DNA of 64,000 nucleotides from Cucumis sativus. Lineage: Eukaryota; Streptophyta; Magnoliopsida; Cucurbitales; Cucurbitaceae. The notes under the pieces are model-generated. The model did no database searches. It saw only the letters and a list, made by a program, of their open reading frames with translations, and was not told the origin of the DNA. The position numbers were made by a program, and so were the translations under genes. The DNA is taken from the NCBI RefSeq assembly GCF_000004075.3, contig NC_026659.2, positions 24,570,272-24,634,271 on the forward strand, in the 5' to 3' direction. This document shows, one piece after another, positions 1-11,900 of this stretch (the first letter of the stretch is position 1; every line of letters starts with the position of its first letter).

Positions 1-3000
1 AGCTTTCAGTTGGAGTATCAGAACCAATATTTGCCTATAGTTTTTAAAATCAATGAGACCTGTTATATTTGGATTAAATGAGGCCTCTGCAATATGAAAG
101 AAAGTTCATATGACTTACTTCTAATATGTCATCCATTGTCAGCTCAGCATATTCAATAATAAGTGCCTGTAAACTGTCTGATTCAAGTGCACGCCTTCTC
201 TCGGTGTACACACGATCTCTTTGGCTGTTTAAAACTTCATCATACTCAAACAACTGCTTTCGGATATCAAAAAAGTAGTTCTCCACTTTTCTTTGGGCTT
301 CATCAAGTGCTTTTGTTAACATCTGGGATTCAATAGGAAGGTCTTCTACCCTAAAAGCTCTCATTAAACCCTACAGATGCAAATAAAAATTATATATCAA
401 CAATCATGGATCAGAATCTGAAGATAGTCCTAAGCTAAATGTAAATGATAACCTGAATTCGGTCTCCACCAAATATCCTAAAGATGTTATCTTCAAGACT
501 TAAGAAGAAACGTGAACTTCCAGGATCCCCTTGTCGACCACTTCGACCACGCAGCTGCAATGATACATATTGAGAATTCAACTTCACCTCAAGTTCCGTA
601 AGAATAATACACAAATCTTTTACAAGCATATAGAGTAATTGTGACAATGGAAAAATCATTGTAAGACGATAAATAAATTTCTAAACTTAGTATTTTACAG
701 GATTACACTACGGCAACATCAAAATACATAAATTCAACCTGATTATCAATTCGTCGGGACTCATGTCGTTCTGTCCCTACCACATGGAGTCCACCTGCTA
801 ACACAACCTGCAAGGATGAGAAAATAAGAGATACAACAACACGAAAGAACGGGCAATAGATTTTCCCACTTTTTGAGAGAAAAAAACTGACCTTCTTCCT
901 TTCTTCCTCAGTAAAAACCTTGTATTCTTTGACAATTTCTAAAAATGCATTCCGCAACTTAGCTATGACATCATCTTGAGCAGGGCCCTACAAGTTCATG
1001 AGATAAGAAAACAACACTAAAGAAAAAGAACCTAAAGTCGTGTTGTGACGGAATTATAAGAAGTGCTTCACGTAATTTTTAAAAAAAGTATATAAATTCT
1101 AGGAATTCTTCAGCTGCCGTTTAAAAAGAATACAGATTTCAAAGAATATACCTTCTCACAGGAATAAGATAGACGCTCTTCTGCTTCAAGTTCAGTTAGT
1201 GATTTCTGACCCCAAGTCTTCACAGCAAACTGTACGGCTTCTTCAGCCAATTTGGCATTCTCACTTGAAAGATCACATGGAAATAAACTTTCGTTCACCT
1301 AATGTATCATAAAATTGATGAAATGAGATACCATACAACGGAAAGATACAAACCAACCTAATGTATCATAAAATTGATGAAATGAGATACCATAGAACGG
1401 AAAGATACAAACCAAGCAGAAATATTGAGGAAAAATACAAAACAAAGAATAAAAATCGGTACTGCACCTTCCATGTTTTCTTTGGAGGAGGCTTCTTCAC
1501 AGATACAAAAGCTCCATTAGTTAGTTTGACAAGTCTGCAATAAAATATTCCCACAAATTGTAAAGCTTGATTTATTATGCTTTAACTTCCACCCATTGTT
1601 TTGTTTTCTACAGGTCTTCCTAATTTTTTTCAATGCAACTACTTCGAGGACAAAAGAAGTTCAACAAGGGAAATATCAAATCCATAACATGATGAAGATG
1701 ATACCTTGGCATAAGCAGCTCACGTAACTTCAGCCTTGCCATAAATTCGGCATTTCCACCCAGAATTATATCAGTGCCCCGTCCAGCCATGTTGGTAGCA
1801 ATGGTCACTGCACCCAGGCGACCACTCTGAGCAACAATTTCTGCTTCTCTCTCAACATTTTCTGGTTTTGCATTGAGAACCTGCAGAAATTGAAGGGCAC
1901 TAAATATCATCAGCCACAAATCCCTCTAAAAGATTGAGATGTTTCCAAAGCCAAATGGTAGCTTTAGAAGGAAACGCTACAAACTCTTGGCATTCCAATT
2001 GAGGCCTAGCACCCATTTTATTGATTGTGTAGAATTTTTCTCAATTTTCATATTCTATCAAATTTCACAAGTTCTTAACACAATGTTGAGAATATTAATT
2101 AAAAGATTAAAACTGAAGTATAGTAACTTATTGGCTTTAAGTTACTGAATTCAGTGGAATTAAAAAGGGTAATAGAGTAGCAGGTTCTCTCCATTTCATA
2201 TAATAGCCTATTTGTTGACTGGTGTAAATTTTCAAGAAAAGTAAAAGATTTGACCTCGTGTGGAATTCCAGCTTCTTGCAACTGTGCAGAGAGAGCATCA
2301 CTCTGCTCAACACTAGTTGTGCCAACAAGCACAGGGCGACCAGTCTTATGCATTCTAGAAATCTCTACCACGACAGCTCGCCACTTTCCTGCTGTTGCCC
2401 TGAAAACTACGTCTGACTCATCCTGATAAAAATGAAAAAAGAAAAAGAAAAGAGCATATTTGTATGGTAAGGCCAGAGATTTGGGTGAATCTTAACACTT
2501 CTAAATAAACTAAGGTTAAACTGCAGCCTTTGAGTATGTGAGCATATGGACACATGTAAAGCACATGACAATCAAAATTCTACAATTATCTATTTATGAA
2601 AATCAGGCTTATCATTATCAGTACCTTTCTGACCATAGGCTTGTTTGTAGGTACAATTGTGACTTTGAGCTTATATATACTCTCAAATTCAGTGCTTTCC
2701 GTTGCTGCAGTGCCAGTCATTCCACAAAGCTTTGGGAACTGCAAACAATGGAAAGAAGAAGCATCAAGGAGAATGAGAATTTTCTTTTTATTGAGTTTAC
2801 AGAAGAAAAAGGTCCTGTAATCTACCTGGAGGAAGAAGTTCTGATAACTTATCGAAGCCAGTGTAACAGTTTCATTTTGAATTGGCAAACCTTCTTTTGC
2901 TTCGACTGCTTGATGAAGTCCATCACTCCATCTTCTCCCCTGGACAGTAAACAAACCATTATAATTCCATCACCAAATTGTAAAGAATAAATAAGTATGA

Positions 3001-6000
3001 CGTACATTATATTAACATTACACTGTAATATGAATGATTGAATGCAGCAGCTGACATATATATTAACATTACATTATTTACACTTCACAGTATCATTAAA
3101 TAAAAAATATGGTCAAATATCAATTGAAGGGGAATGGAGGTACAGTAAAAAAGAGGACATACAAAACTATAAGCTAAAACCAAACAAACAAGGTACAAAG
3201 AGACGAAAGAACCACTATTCAGAAATATACGTAACCCTGTAGGATGGCCCTCTAAGCTAAAACCAAACAAACAAGGTACAAAGAGACGAAAGAACCACTA
3301 TTCAGAAATATACGTAACCCTGTAGGATGGCCCTCTAACTTACAATCAACAATTTGTAGCTTGTTTCATTCCTCAAGTTATTTTATACAAATAGGTAGTT
3401 GAAACCATAGAACTGATCATAAAAGAACATGCCATAAAACAACACTGAAACAAATGACCTACTCATGAGACAAGATCATTTTTCTTACGTGTATGGTTTA
3501 ATTCTCAGAGAAAGAGTGAAAAGACAAACCATGCCCTTAGGTTTCTCTTTTATTTGATTATTCAACAACTGAAATGCCATCATTTTTTAGTTTCTTCTAG
3601 GGAGGGCACTCTTGTCCCTTGCCCTTAGGTTGTTCTCTTTTGTTATATGAATATACATGTTTCTTGTCAAAAAAATTCTCAGAGAAAGAGTGAAAAGACA
3701 AACCATGGGTACAATCAAATAAATATATCTTTTTGAGGGTACAGATGAATTCAGAAAAAGTACCTGCATCACTCGACCAGTGAACTCGTCTACAATTAGG
3801 ACCTCTTTACCACGAATTATGTAATTGACGTCTCTTAGAAATAGTTCTTTAGCTTTTATTGCATTAAGAACGTACGATGCCCATTGTTCTCGAGGATCAT
3901 ACAAGTCTTTAACATTCAGAATTTCCTCAGCATCCTCGTAACCTTGTTCTGTCAGCAGTACAGTCTTCTGTTTCTCATCCACCTGCAACAATTACAGCAC
4001 AATTATTAGAATTTTATATTCTTGTTTTTCCCTACTTCTTATCACTCAACTCGACAAAGCCAGAAAATCTCCATTCTGCTAGGGAAATATGCTATTTCTT
4101 AAAATCACATGTACACGAATCTGATCATTTAACACTTGTTAGGACTTCAAAGTCATGTAAGCCAGTAAAGGTCAGGTCACCTAAAAGATCAGACAAACCA
4201 AAAATTGCACAATCCAACAGCATATTCTCAAATTTCACTTGAGTAATGAAATTAAATTTTACTGTTTGATTGTGAGGTGCTCGTTGCTGATCCCTGGTGG
4301 AGCAATTGCTTGAGCTTGTTCCACTTATGTTTGACTCAGGGTAGAGAGTGAAGTGTCATGATTGAGGAGGTGCTCTTCAATTCACTGTATCATGATAAAT
4401 GAAAAGTTGTGGTACTCTTGTTTCTTTACTATGATGAGGGGGTTTCAGCTTGAGAGAAATAGCAGAACTTTTTGAGAGATCAAGAGAGCTTGGGATGAGC
4501 TTTAGGAGGTTGCTCGATTCAATGCATCCATGAGGACGTTTATTATCCAACCTTTTGAAATTATGAGCTTAGTTTAATCCTCTTGAATTGGAGTTTGTTC
4601 CTTTAGTTAGGGTGTGAGTTTTAGTTTTCTTTTTTCCTTTTTGGTCCTTTGTATATTCTTTTGTATAGAAACTCAGTTCCTTGCCCCCTTTTGCTATTTT
4701 AGTTCTGAACTCCCTATGTGGAGTCTGATATGGAGACAGTACCAGAAAAAACAAGATCCAAAAAAAAACCATAAAAGAAGCCTAATTATGTCTCTGATAG
4801 CTAACAAATGGAAAAGAAGAACTAGTCAGATCTGGTTTAGCTTTTTTTTTTCCGAGAACACCAAATTTTATTAAGAAGCATTGAACAACAAAATGTAACT
4901 GAAATCTTTCTTGCAGTCTTGTTCTTAATCACACAGCCAAAGTTTTAAACAATATTTTCAAGAAATCTGGGGAATGGGGAGGGTTGTGGAACAAAATTCA
5001 GTTCTTGAGCTACAAAAGATTTAAGCAATTATAAAAAAACACAATTGGTAATCTAATCTTACAGTATAATGTATATCACGTTCAAAAGCAGAAGCCAGCT
5101 TTGCAGCTTTATAATATCTATCACTAGGTTTCTCTGCAGGGCCAGATATAATGAGTGGTGTTCTTGCTTCATCAATGAGGATAGAATCAACCTCGTCAAT
5201 CACACAGTAACTGAAATCTCTTAAGACAAGCTCTTCAACACTCTGCACATGTCACACATGCATTTAGGTGATTTGAGTGGAACATACCAAATAAAATGTA
5301 ACTCAAAGCAAACAAATAAGTCAAGGATTACTTTCCGTGGCAAGATTGTCCCTCAAGTAATCAAAACCAAGCTCGCTATTAGTGACATAGGTAATATCAC
5401 TTAGGTAATTCTCTCTTCTTTCTTCACTTGTCATATTCTCTGTACATAATTTTGATGCGGGTTAAATGAGAGGGCAATGAAACACTATGAAAGTCCAAAT
5501 AAATACAGATAAAATTTTAAAAATTATGGTGAGGCAGATGGAACCAGACAGTAATAATACAAATTTAAAAAGGAATGAGGCATACGTTGAATGAGGCCAA
5601 CCTTCAGTCCAAGAAAACGAGGGACTTGTCCAACCCACTCACAGTCTCGCCTGGCCAGATAATCATTGACAGTAACAACATGAACTCCTTTTCCAGTTAA
5701 AGCATTCAAATAAGCTGGTAAAATAGCAACTAAGGTCTTTCCTTCTCCAGTTCTCATCTCTGCTATTTCTCCCTTATGAAGAACCATGCCACCTGCAAGA
5801 ATAGAACTAAGAAACTCAAAAGTTTGTACCTTAATAGTGCATACAGTGCTTCAGTACCAAGAATTCCATATGCATTTGAACTTCAAATAAGCAAAAAGGA
5901 ATGAACCAAGCAAACATTACTCTGTTTGTAAACAGCAATTCCAAAGTTAAAAGGTAGTAACTAGTTTATCAGAAAATTGATTAAAAAATAAAGCTGGCAT

Positions 6001-7776
6001 TCCAATACTAATTCTTAGCAAAAAAACCAAACTTTCATAAGAATGAGTATGATGATACAAACAAAACCCAAAATAAAGGAGCCAACAGAAAATTATAAAA
6101 AGAAGTCCAGTTTTCAAGAATCAAAATAAAAGATAATACAAAAATAACCAGCCCTAGACACCGAAAGGGGGAATTGAAGTGAACAAATGCCCTTCTACAA
6201 CTCCACAACTCCACACCCTATAGCTTTATATTCCACATAAAAATCAAAAGCAGCAACTAAAGAAGAGTCTCTTATTCAAGCTCGGTGAATATAAGCACAC
6301 CTCTCCAACATCACGTAACAGAGCCTACTCAGAGCCAACCTCAGTCTGAACATGTCCAAGAAGAAAGAATCTTCCCTCAACTACTGCGATAAACTAACAT
6401 CTCCATAGCATATCATCTAAATCCTCTTCTGCGTGTTTGTGGCAAACACACTACTGAAGCTCCTAGACCATAGATGAGGTCTTCTAAATAAAATAAATGG
6501 TGTTAATCCTGACATGAGCAACGAACAACGTAAGAATTTTACTGCAAGATTTTAACTTTCCAACAAGTCCTTCTAACAAATAGAAAAAGATGGTATCAAA
6601 CAATTAATAAATTTCTAAAGCAATTCATTACATAACTAATATACCAAAAACCATTACTGGTAAACTAAAGTCGAGGCTTCAAGGAGTTCTTTTTACTTCT
6701 TACATCTTGAATACATGATTATTTATTTCTAGAAGTCAACTGGTGGTTTTCTTCTGTAACCCTCTTGGAGTACTCATTGGGTATATGCACTTATCTCTCA
6801 TTCTTTTTTTTTTTTGGTTCCATCATCCAACAATAATATGAACCATCTTCGATCGAAATATTAGACTGTATTTTTTTCCCCCGATAAGAAACGTTGTACA
6901 CTCTAAAGAAAGATCACTAAATAATTCACAGCAAATAACTCCCATCACGAACTTGTGGACACAGTAGCAATCAGGCTAAATTAAGCTAATACGTAACAGA
7001 TGACAGACAGAACTATTAATAAGAAGAAAGGCAACAGAGAAAATGTAGACTAGATAACTTGCCTATCAGTTGAACATCAAACGGCCGGAGCCCCAATACT
7101 CTCTTCGAAGCCTCTCTCACAACAGCAAATGCTTCCTACAGCAGAAACTCCGTAGTTAGAATTTCGCGTTAGAGCATTCAGAACAAATTACCACCAAAAA
7201 CGAACTTTCCGCATAAGTTGGACAGACTATAATTTCGAGTATCAAACTACAATCTAGTAAAGAAACAGTTATCATCAGAACTCTGCGCATGAACATACTA
7301 CTGAAAATTGTAGCAAAGAATAAACATAAAAGCAGCAAGTTATAGGAGTACATGTTCACGAAACTTACAGGCAAAATAGAATCCAACGGCTCGCCGGATT
7401 GCGCTCGCTCTTTCAGCATAGACGTCTTATCCCTTAGTTGCGAGTCCGACAAGGCAGACATTTGCGCTTCAAACCCATTAATAACAGCAACAGTTGAAGC
7501 ATATTGCTGTCTAGTAGACTCACCAGTGTCAGTTCCTCTAAAAATTCCGCCTAAAAAACCTCCAAGAGAAGCAACAGGCCCCGCATTTCGTTTTGTAGAA
7601 TGCACCAATTTAGAAGTTCTGGGTCGGAATTGGAAGGGGGATATGTGGATAAATGCGGAACGGAGATGGGGTTGGAGCGAGAATGACTCAAAAGAGAGGA
7701 GAAGCTTGTGAGATTGAGATGAAAGGGAAGGGTGGTAGTGGTTCACCATTGGTGAATCACAAAGCGGCGTTGTCAT
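1..7776 (-). CDS. SECA1: Chloroplast preprotein translocase SecA (SECA1), 3' end outside window
   Basis: ATPase motor that drives proteins through the thylakoid Sec translocon (family knowledge). Start ATG at 7776; the first ~60 residues are Ser/His-rich and basic, as in a transit peptide. Exons read from the sequence: 7369-7776, 7063-7135, 5586-5792, 5336-5439, 5063-5242, 3764-3982, 2826-2939, 2625-2738, 2255-2422, 1705-1880, 1468-1534, 1152-1298, 892-987, 739-807, 453-554, 119-370 and 1-34 (partial), about 843 residues of the usual ~1000. Walker A MRTGEGKT has its lysine near residue 179; the DEVD box is near 280-283; [30 protein letters not shown] and [10 protein letters not shown] follow in family order. 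Two introns have unusual 5' splice sites: GC after 7063 and GA after 5336. Introns carry tandem duplications and a small retroposed insert. Identification is firm; the exon 4 donor is the weak point. Confidence 0.95.
1298..1415. repeat. 59-bp tandem duplication across a SECA1 splice acceptor
   Basis: Copies at 1298-1356 and 1357-1415 differ by a single base (C/G in the run after GATACCATA). The first copy includes the 3' splice site (TTAG before GTGAACG) of the SECA1 exon at 1152-1298, so the copy further upstream in the transcript carries a second identical TTAG/GT junction sequence. Confidence 0.95.
3171..3336. repeat. 83-bp perfect tandem duplication in a SECA1 intron
   Basis: Two identical 83-base units, 3171-3253 and 3254-3336, each starting AAGCTAAAACCAAACAAAC and ending GATGGCCCTCT. 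Lies within the intron between the exons at 3764-3982 and 2826-2939. Perfect identity suggests a recent event. Confidence 0.95.
3501..3707 (+). mobile_element. Short retroposed insert flanked by 33-bp direct repeats
   Basis: The 33-base sequence starting ATTCTCAGAGAAAGAGTG occurs at 3501-3533 and again at 3675-3707. The 141 bases between them (3534-3674) end in GTCAAAAAA directly before the second copy. An A-tailed insert bounded by long target duplications is the signature of LINE-machinery retroposition (family knowledge). The insert is too short to show coding motifs, so it could be a 5'-truncated LINE or another retroposed RNA. Confidence 0.6.
3983..5062. other. Large SECA1 intron, no gene seen
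   Basis: Intron of about 1.1 kb between SECA1 exons. It holds T-rich tracts and a stretch at 4280-4700 with higher complexity than ordinary intron, possibly an old repeat insertion, but no reading frame with recognisable domains on either strand. Confidence 0.6.
5793..7062. other. Large SECA1 intron with GC donor, no gene seen
   Basis: About 1.27 kb of AT-rich intron. Its 5' end (minus strand) reads ATAG/GCAAGT and its 3' end TTGCAG/GTGG, giving a GC-AG intron. A poly-T run sits near 6805. No coding or RNA gene is evident. Confidence 0.7.
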
Positions 7777-8961
7777 ACTGATTGCAATTATCAGACGGGA
7801 AATTGGATGAACAGAAATGGTGAGGAAGTTTATGAAGTTGAAACGGCAACGGCGAGAGTGGAAGTGAAAGGAAGCAGTTGGTCGGAGATGGTAAGCTGAA
7901 GCGGAGAGTCCATCGGCATAAGAGTATGGATAAGGCAACCAAATATTAAGGACAGGTGGCTTTAAGGCTTACCACTACGGCCCTCCCAGATTTTCTTTTT
8001 TCCCATTTAACCAATAATTCTTTTTTATGTGTACATAATTCGAACCACAAATTCCTTCTTGACTATCATTTTATATGTATATTTAAAATTTGCTTAATTT
8101 ATTTAAATATTTATAGCTCAATTAACAAAGATGGATTGTGATATATATATTTTTAGTATAAAATTACCGTAATATCTTAGTTAAGTAAAAAATTACCATA
8201 ACATTGGTGTTTTTATCACTAAACTAACTCATATTGGTTGATAGATTTCATGTAAAAACAATTTTTTCTTATAATTATTCTTCTGTTATTATTTCTCAAT
8301 AATTTATCAATTGAAATTTTGTATTAATCATAAATGTCAATTTCATTAACCTAATATTTAAAAAAAATATAAATATGTATAAAAATAGAACGTACAAACA
8401 CTTTAAATAATCTAAATTAGAGAAGGAGGATTTATGTATAACATTTCGTGACAATGAGAAGGGAACGCTGGCCTGACACCACCTCATTAACGAGGAAGAA
8501 GACAACGCACTAAAAGCACTCGAAAACCTAAAGTTAATAGTAAATTCAAGTTTAATTAAAGAAGAAATAACATGGCAAGATTTAACTTTACTGATAACCT
8601 ATTATTCTATTACACTTGATCCAAAAACTTAAACTAATGAATGTGCAAAAATTGAACGCATCGAACACTGGAAAACAAATTAAAGAAACTAGCAAACTCC
8701 AGTCCTTGTATAAAGTGGGAAAAGAAAAAAGGGAACTTAACGATGCGTCCCACCTGCCTCGAAGGAGAATGCATGGTATAATTTTTGGTTCCTGCAAAAG
8801 CTTATTGCAACCATCCGTAAGAATACAAATGCGAAAGAACTTTGTTTAGTCAGTATAAGTATAAAATTTTGCCGTATGAAAAGAAAAGTGAGAGAGAGGG
8901 AGGAAAGACTGTGAGAAGTGATCCACAAAAAGAAGAAGAAAGAGAGAGTAAATCCTAGTTT
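7777..8961. other. SECA1 upstream region and SEC23A 3' flank
   Basis: Contains the SECA1 5'UTR/promoter (near 7780-7950, moderately GC-rich), an AT-rich spacer (8000-8450) and the 3' flank of SEC23A. Both genes are on the minus strand, so they lie head to tail. No convincing additional gene. Confidence 0.6.
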
Positions 8962-11900
8962 TCAACTTGGTTCTGGTGGGATCAACTTCAAGCTTCGCAT
9001 CCATTCACAGAAGCTGGGATCATCGAAATGAAGAAAACTACTTTTCAGCTTTGTTCTCTGTTCTGTCGATAATGTTCTAAGTTGTGGAAATCTCGCCTCC
9101 TACCACAATCAAATTCATAACAATCTGTTAGCTTCACCATATCGAACGACCCTTCACTAGTTTAGGTCCCATTTAGTAATCATTTTCGTTTTAAAAAATG
9201 ATCCTTTTCACCTCTAAGAAAAAGTAGTTTTTGTAGTACACAAGTTAGGAGGAAATAAACTTAATTTTTAAAATGCAAAGGATTATCAAGTCAAAAAATT
9301 CATGAAGAATGGGTTTTATTACTCACCTGTTCGTAAGGAGGGTCCTTGTGTGCTGGAATCAGCCGAGAAACAAAATACCGAGCTTGAGAGCTCCCTTCCT
9401 GCTTCAAATTAAATATGTTCTTATTAATTTTAAATTATTATTATGACGCAGAAAAAATTAATTAATTTTAATAGTGACCGAAAGATAGTGAAGTTTAATT
9501 TATTACAACTCTTTAGATTCTGTTAAATTAATTAATAGTTATTAACACTAAAGACAAGTATTTAGTAAAAAAAAATGAAGGTTAAAAGTGTAAATCATGA
9601 ATCTGGAGACCAAATTGAAACAAAACTAACATATTGAAACAGATGACTAAATTAAAACTAATGTCAAAAGTTACAGACAAAAAAGGACCTCATAGAAAGT
9701 GAGAATAGCTTACGGGACTTTACTATCAACTTTGAAATTCGATTCCTCCACCCACACATTGTCAAAACATTAAAAAGAGTAAAATAAAATTATTTTTTTT
9801 TTGCAAAAGAAAAAAAAAAGGACAACAGTAGAAGAACAGCAAACCAGGATTGCAAAAAACCGAATCCAACAAATAAGGAAAGAGCATATAGCATTTATAA
9901 TAAATAAAGCTACAAACCTTGAATGCAAGAATCCTGGGAGCTGGAAACCTTGATTCGGTAAGCTCTTCTGCTAACGTTCTGCAAGCTGCTAAAGCAGCTG
10001 CACTTTTTCCTTCTTCAGCTGCAAGCTCAGCACCCTAAGTACACCAAAAGTAGAAAATGAATAATAAGTTACGCCAAAAGAAAGGACAAAAAGAAAAGCG
10101 AACTAGAAGATCAAAATTTGAATGTAAAAAAAATCAGAACATTACAAGGCCATGACTATAGAAGAATAGGAATAATCGTGCATAAGATTAAAATGTACGG
10201 GAGGAGCGAACACTCCTACCCTCTCTATCTGATGCTCATTACCATTCAATTGTTTTTCATCTTTACTAATTAATATATGTATGTATGTATTATATTTGAG
10301 TAGGAATAAACTTCAAAAATAATAATTATTAATAGTAAAATAAAAAAGAGATGATTTTAAATGACAACTTCTGAAAATATTTACAAACATTGCAATATAT
10401 CACAATTTATCCACGATGGATCACGATAGAGACCAAGATAAACCAATACAACAAAATATCACAATCCACATGATGATAGATATAAATAGTAGTCTATCTT
10501 GATCTATTGTGGTCTATTATAGATAAATTGCAATATTTTGGTTCATTTTACTATACTTAAAAATAGCACTAAATAAAACATACTTGAAAGACAAATCTTC
10601 AAAATAGCACAATATTGTATCTGTTCTGCTACATTTTAGTTTTTTAAAATTGAATCTCTCTCGAGAAAAGACAAAAAAGTGGCAAATTTTTCCTTTTAAG
10701 CGTTTCCAACTATTTTTCTTTTTATTAAGACTGGTACAGATATCAAGTCATATTCCACTGAGCAGGTTGTCCGATTAAAGAAAAAAAATTCACGTAGCAC
10801 TTGATTTTGAAGGGAAAAATGTCAATGGAAGCATTTCCAGGAAGAGATTAAAGATGACGCTGCAATATGTGAGGGTACAAAAAGAACATGAAGCATGCCA
10901 AAAATAAAAAAAATCTGCCAAAAGATAGTAGAGTAACTGAGCAAGCGGTGACATACCAACCAAATGAAGACATCTGTTCCATGGTCGAGCACAACAGCAG
11001 CATCTGACTGCATAGCTAGATCATATGCTGGAAGCTCTTCAAAAGTACCCCCCTCCCGATGCATTAAACAGCGAGGTGCTATCATGCGGAGGGAAAGGTC
11101 AAAAGATGCATTCAAAAACAAGTTCCTCAATACGGACCTTTCATCTTCATGACCAACAATGCTTCCAAGAAGAGGGCCTCTTCTCAAGTGAAACAGCAGC
11201 TCTGGCACTGAAGATAACTCCTTTGGAAACCGATAAATCTTTGACTTTGGTGCCAGGCTACCAAATTTCAAAGCAATATCTTTTACTCTTTCATCTATTG
11301 TAACCCGCATATCCGTTGAATCGGACTGGCTTTTAGCTTGCAAAGCTGTCCTCTTGGCAATAAGGACTGCAGCTATTTCATCTTGAACACTTTCAAGATA
11401 TTCTGATAAGCTATCAACAGTAGGTAATCTGACTGTAATTACTCTCGATATGTCAGCTTGATAAACATTTGAATATTGTACAACAAACTGGAAAAATAAA
11501 AAATCACTCTTTAGGTCTCTTTTAGTCTCCATGGAGAGTGAGAAGCACTGGGATTCTTCTACACTCAGCATTTTAATGTAAAGAGAGGTGTCATTTTTGA
11601 AGGTTTCGTGTGTATCTACATGTGCCTCTTCGCCCGGACCAACAACTTGGGTGATTAGAATGTCATCAGAACAGCGTACTTCTAATAAACCATGAGAACC
11701 TGCAGCCCTAGCAGATGCCCTCTGTAAGTTTACACCAAAGGCCTCCCCAAAGTCATCATGAAGAACCAAAACACCACCAGAAGCTTTTGCAAGAGGCTGC
11801 AAGATAGGAACTCTTACAGGGCACGTTCCAGCACATAGAATGTCAACCACGGTATTTTGTTGATGGGCCTCATGACCAAGGTGCTCCATCCAATTTAGAG

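Noticed and set aside
5243-5335. U12-type intron in SECA1
   Set aside because: ATCCTT is present but offset, the first two bases would be TA, and no TTCCTTAAC-like branch site lies near the acceptor.
7352-7711. Plus-strand 119-codon frame
   Set aside because: Exact antisense of SECA1 exon 1; no own domain or promoter.
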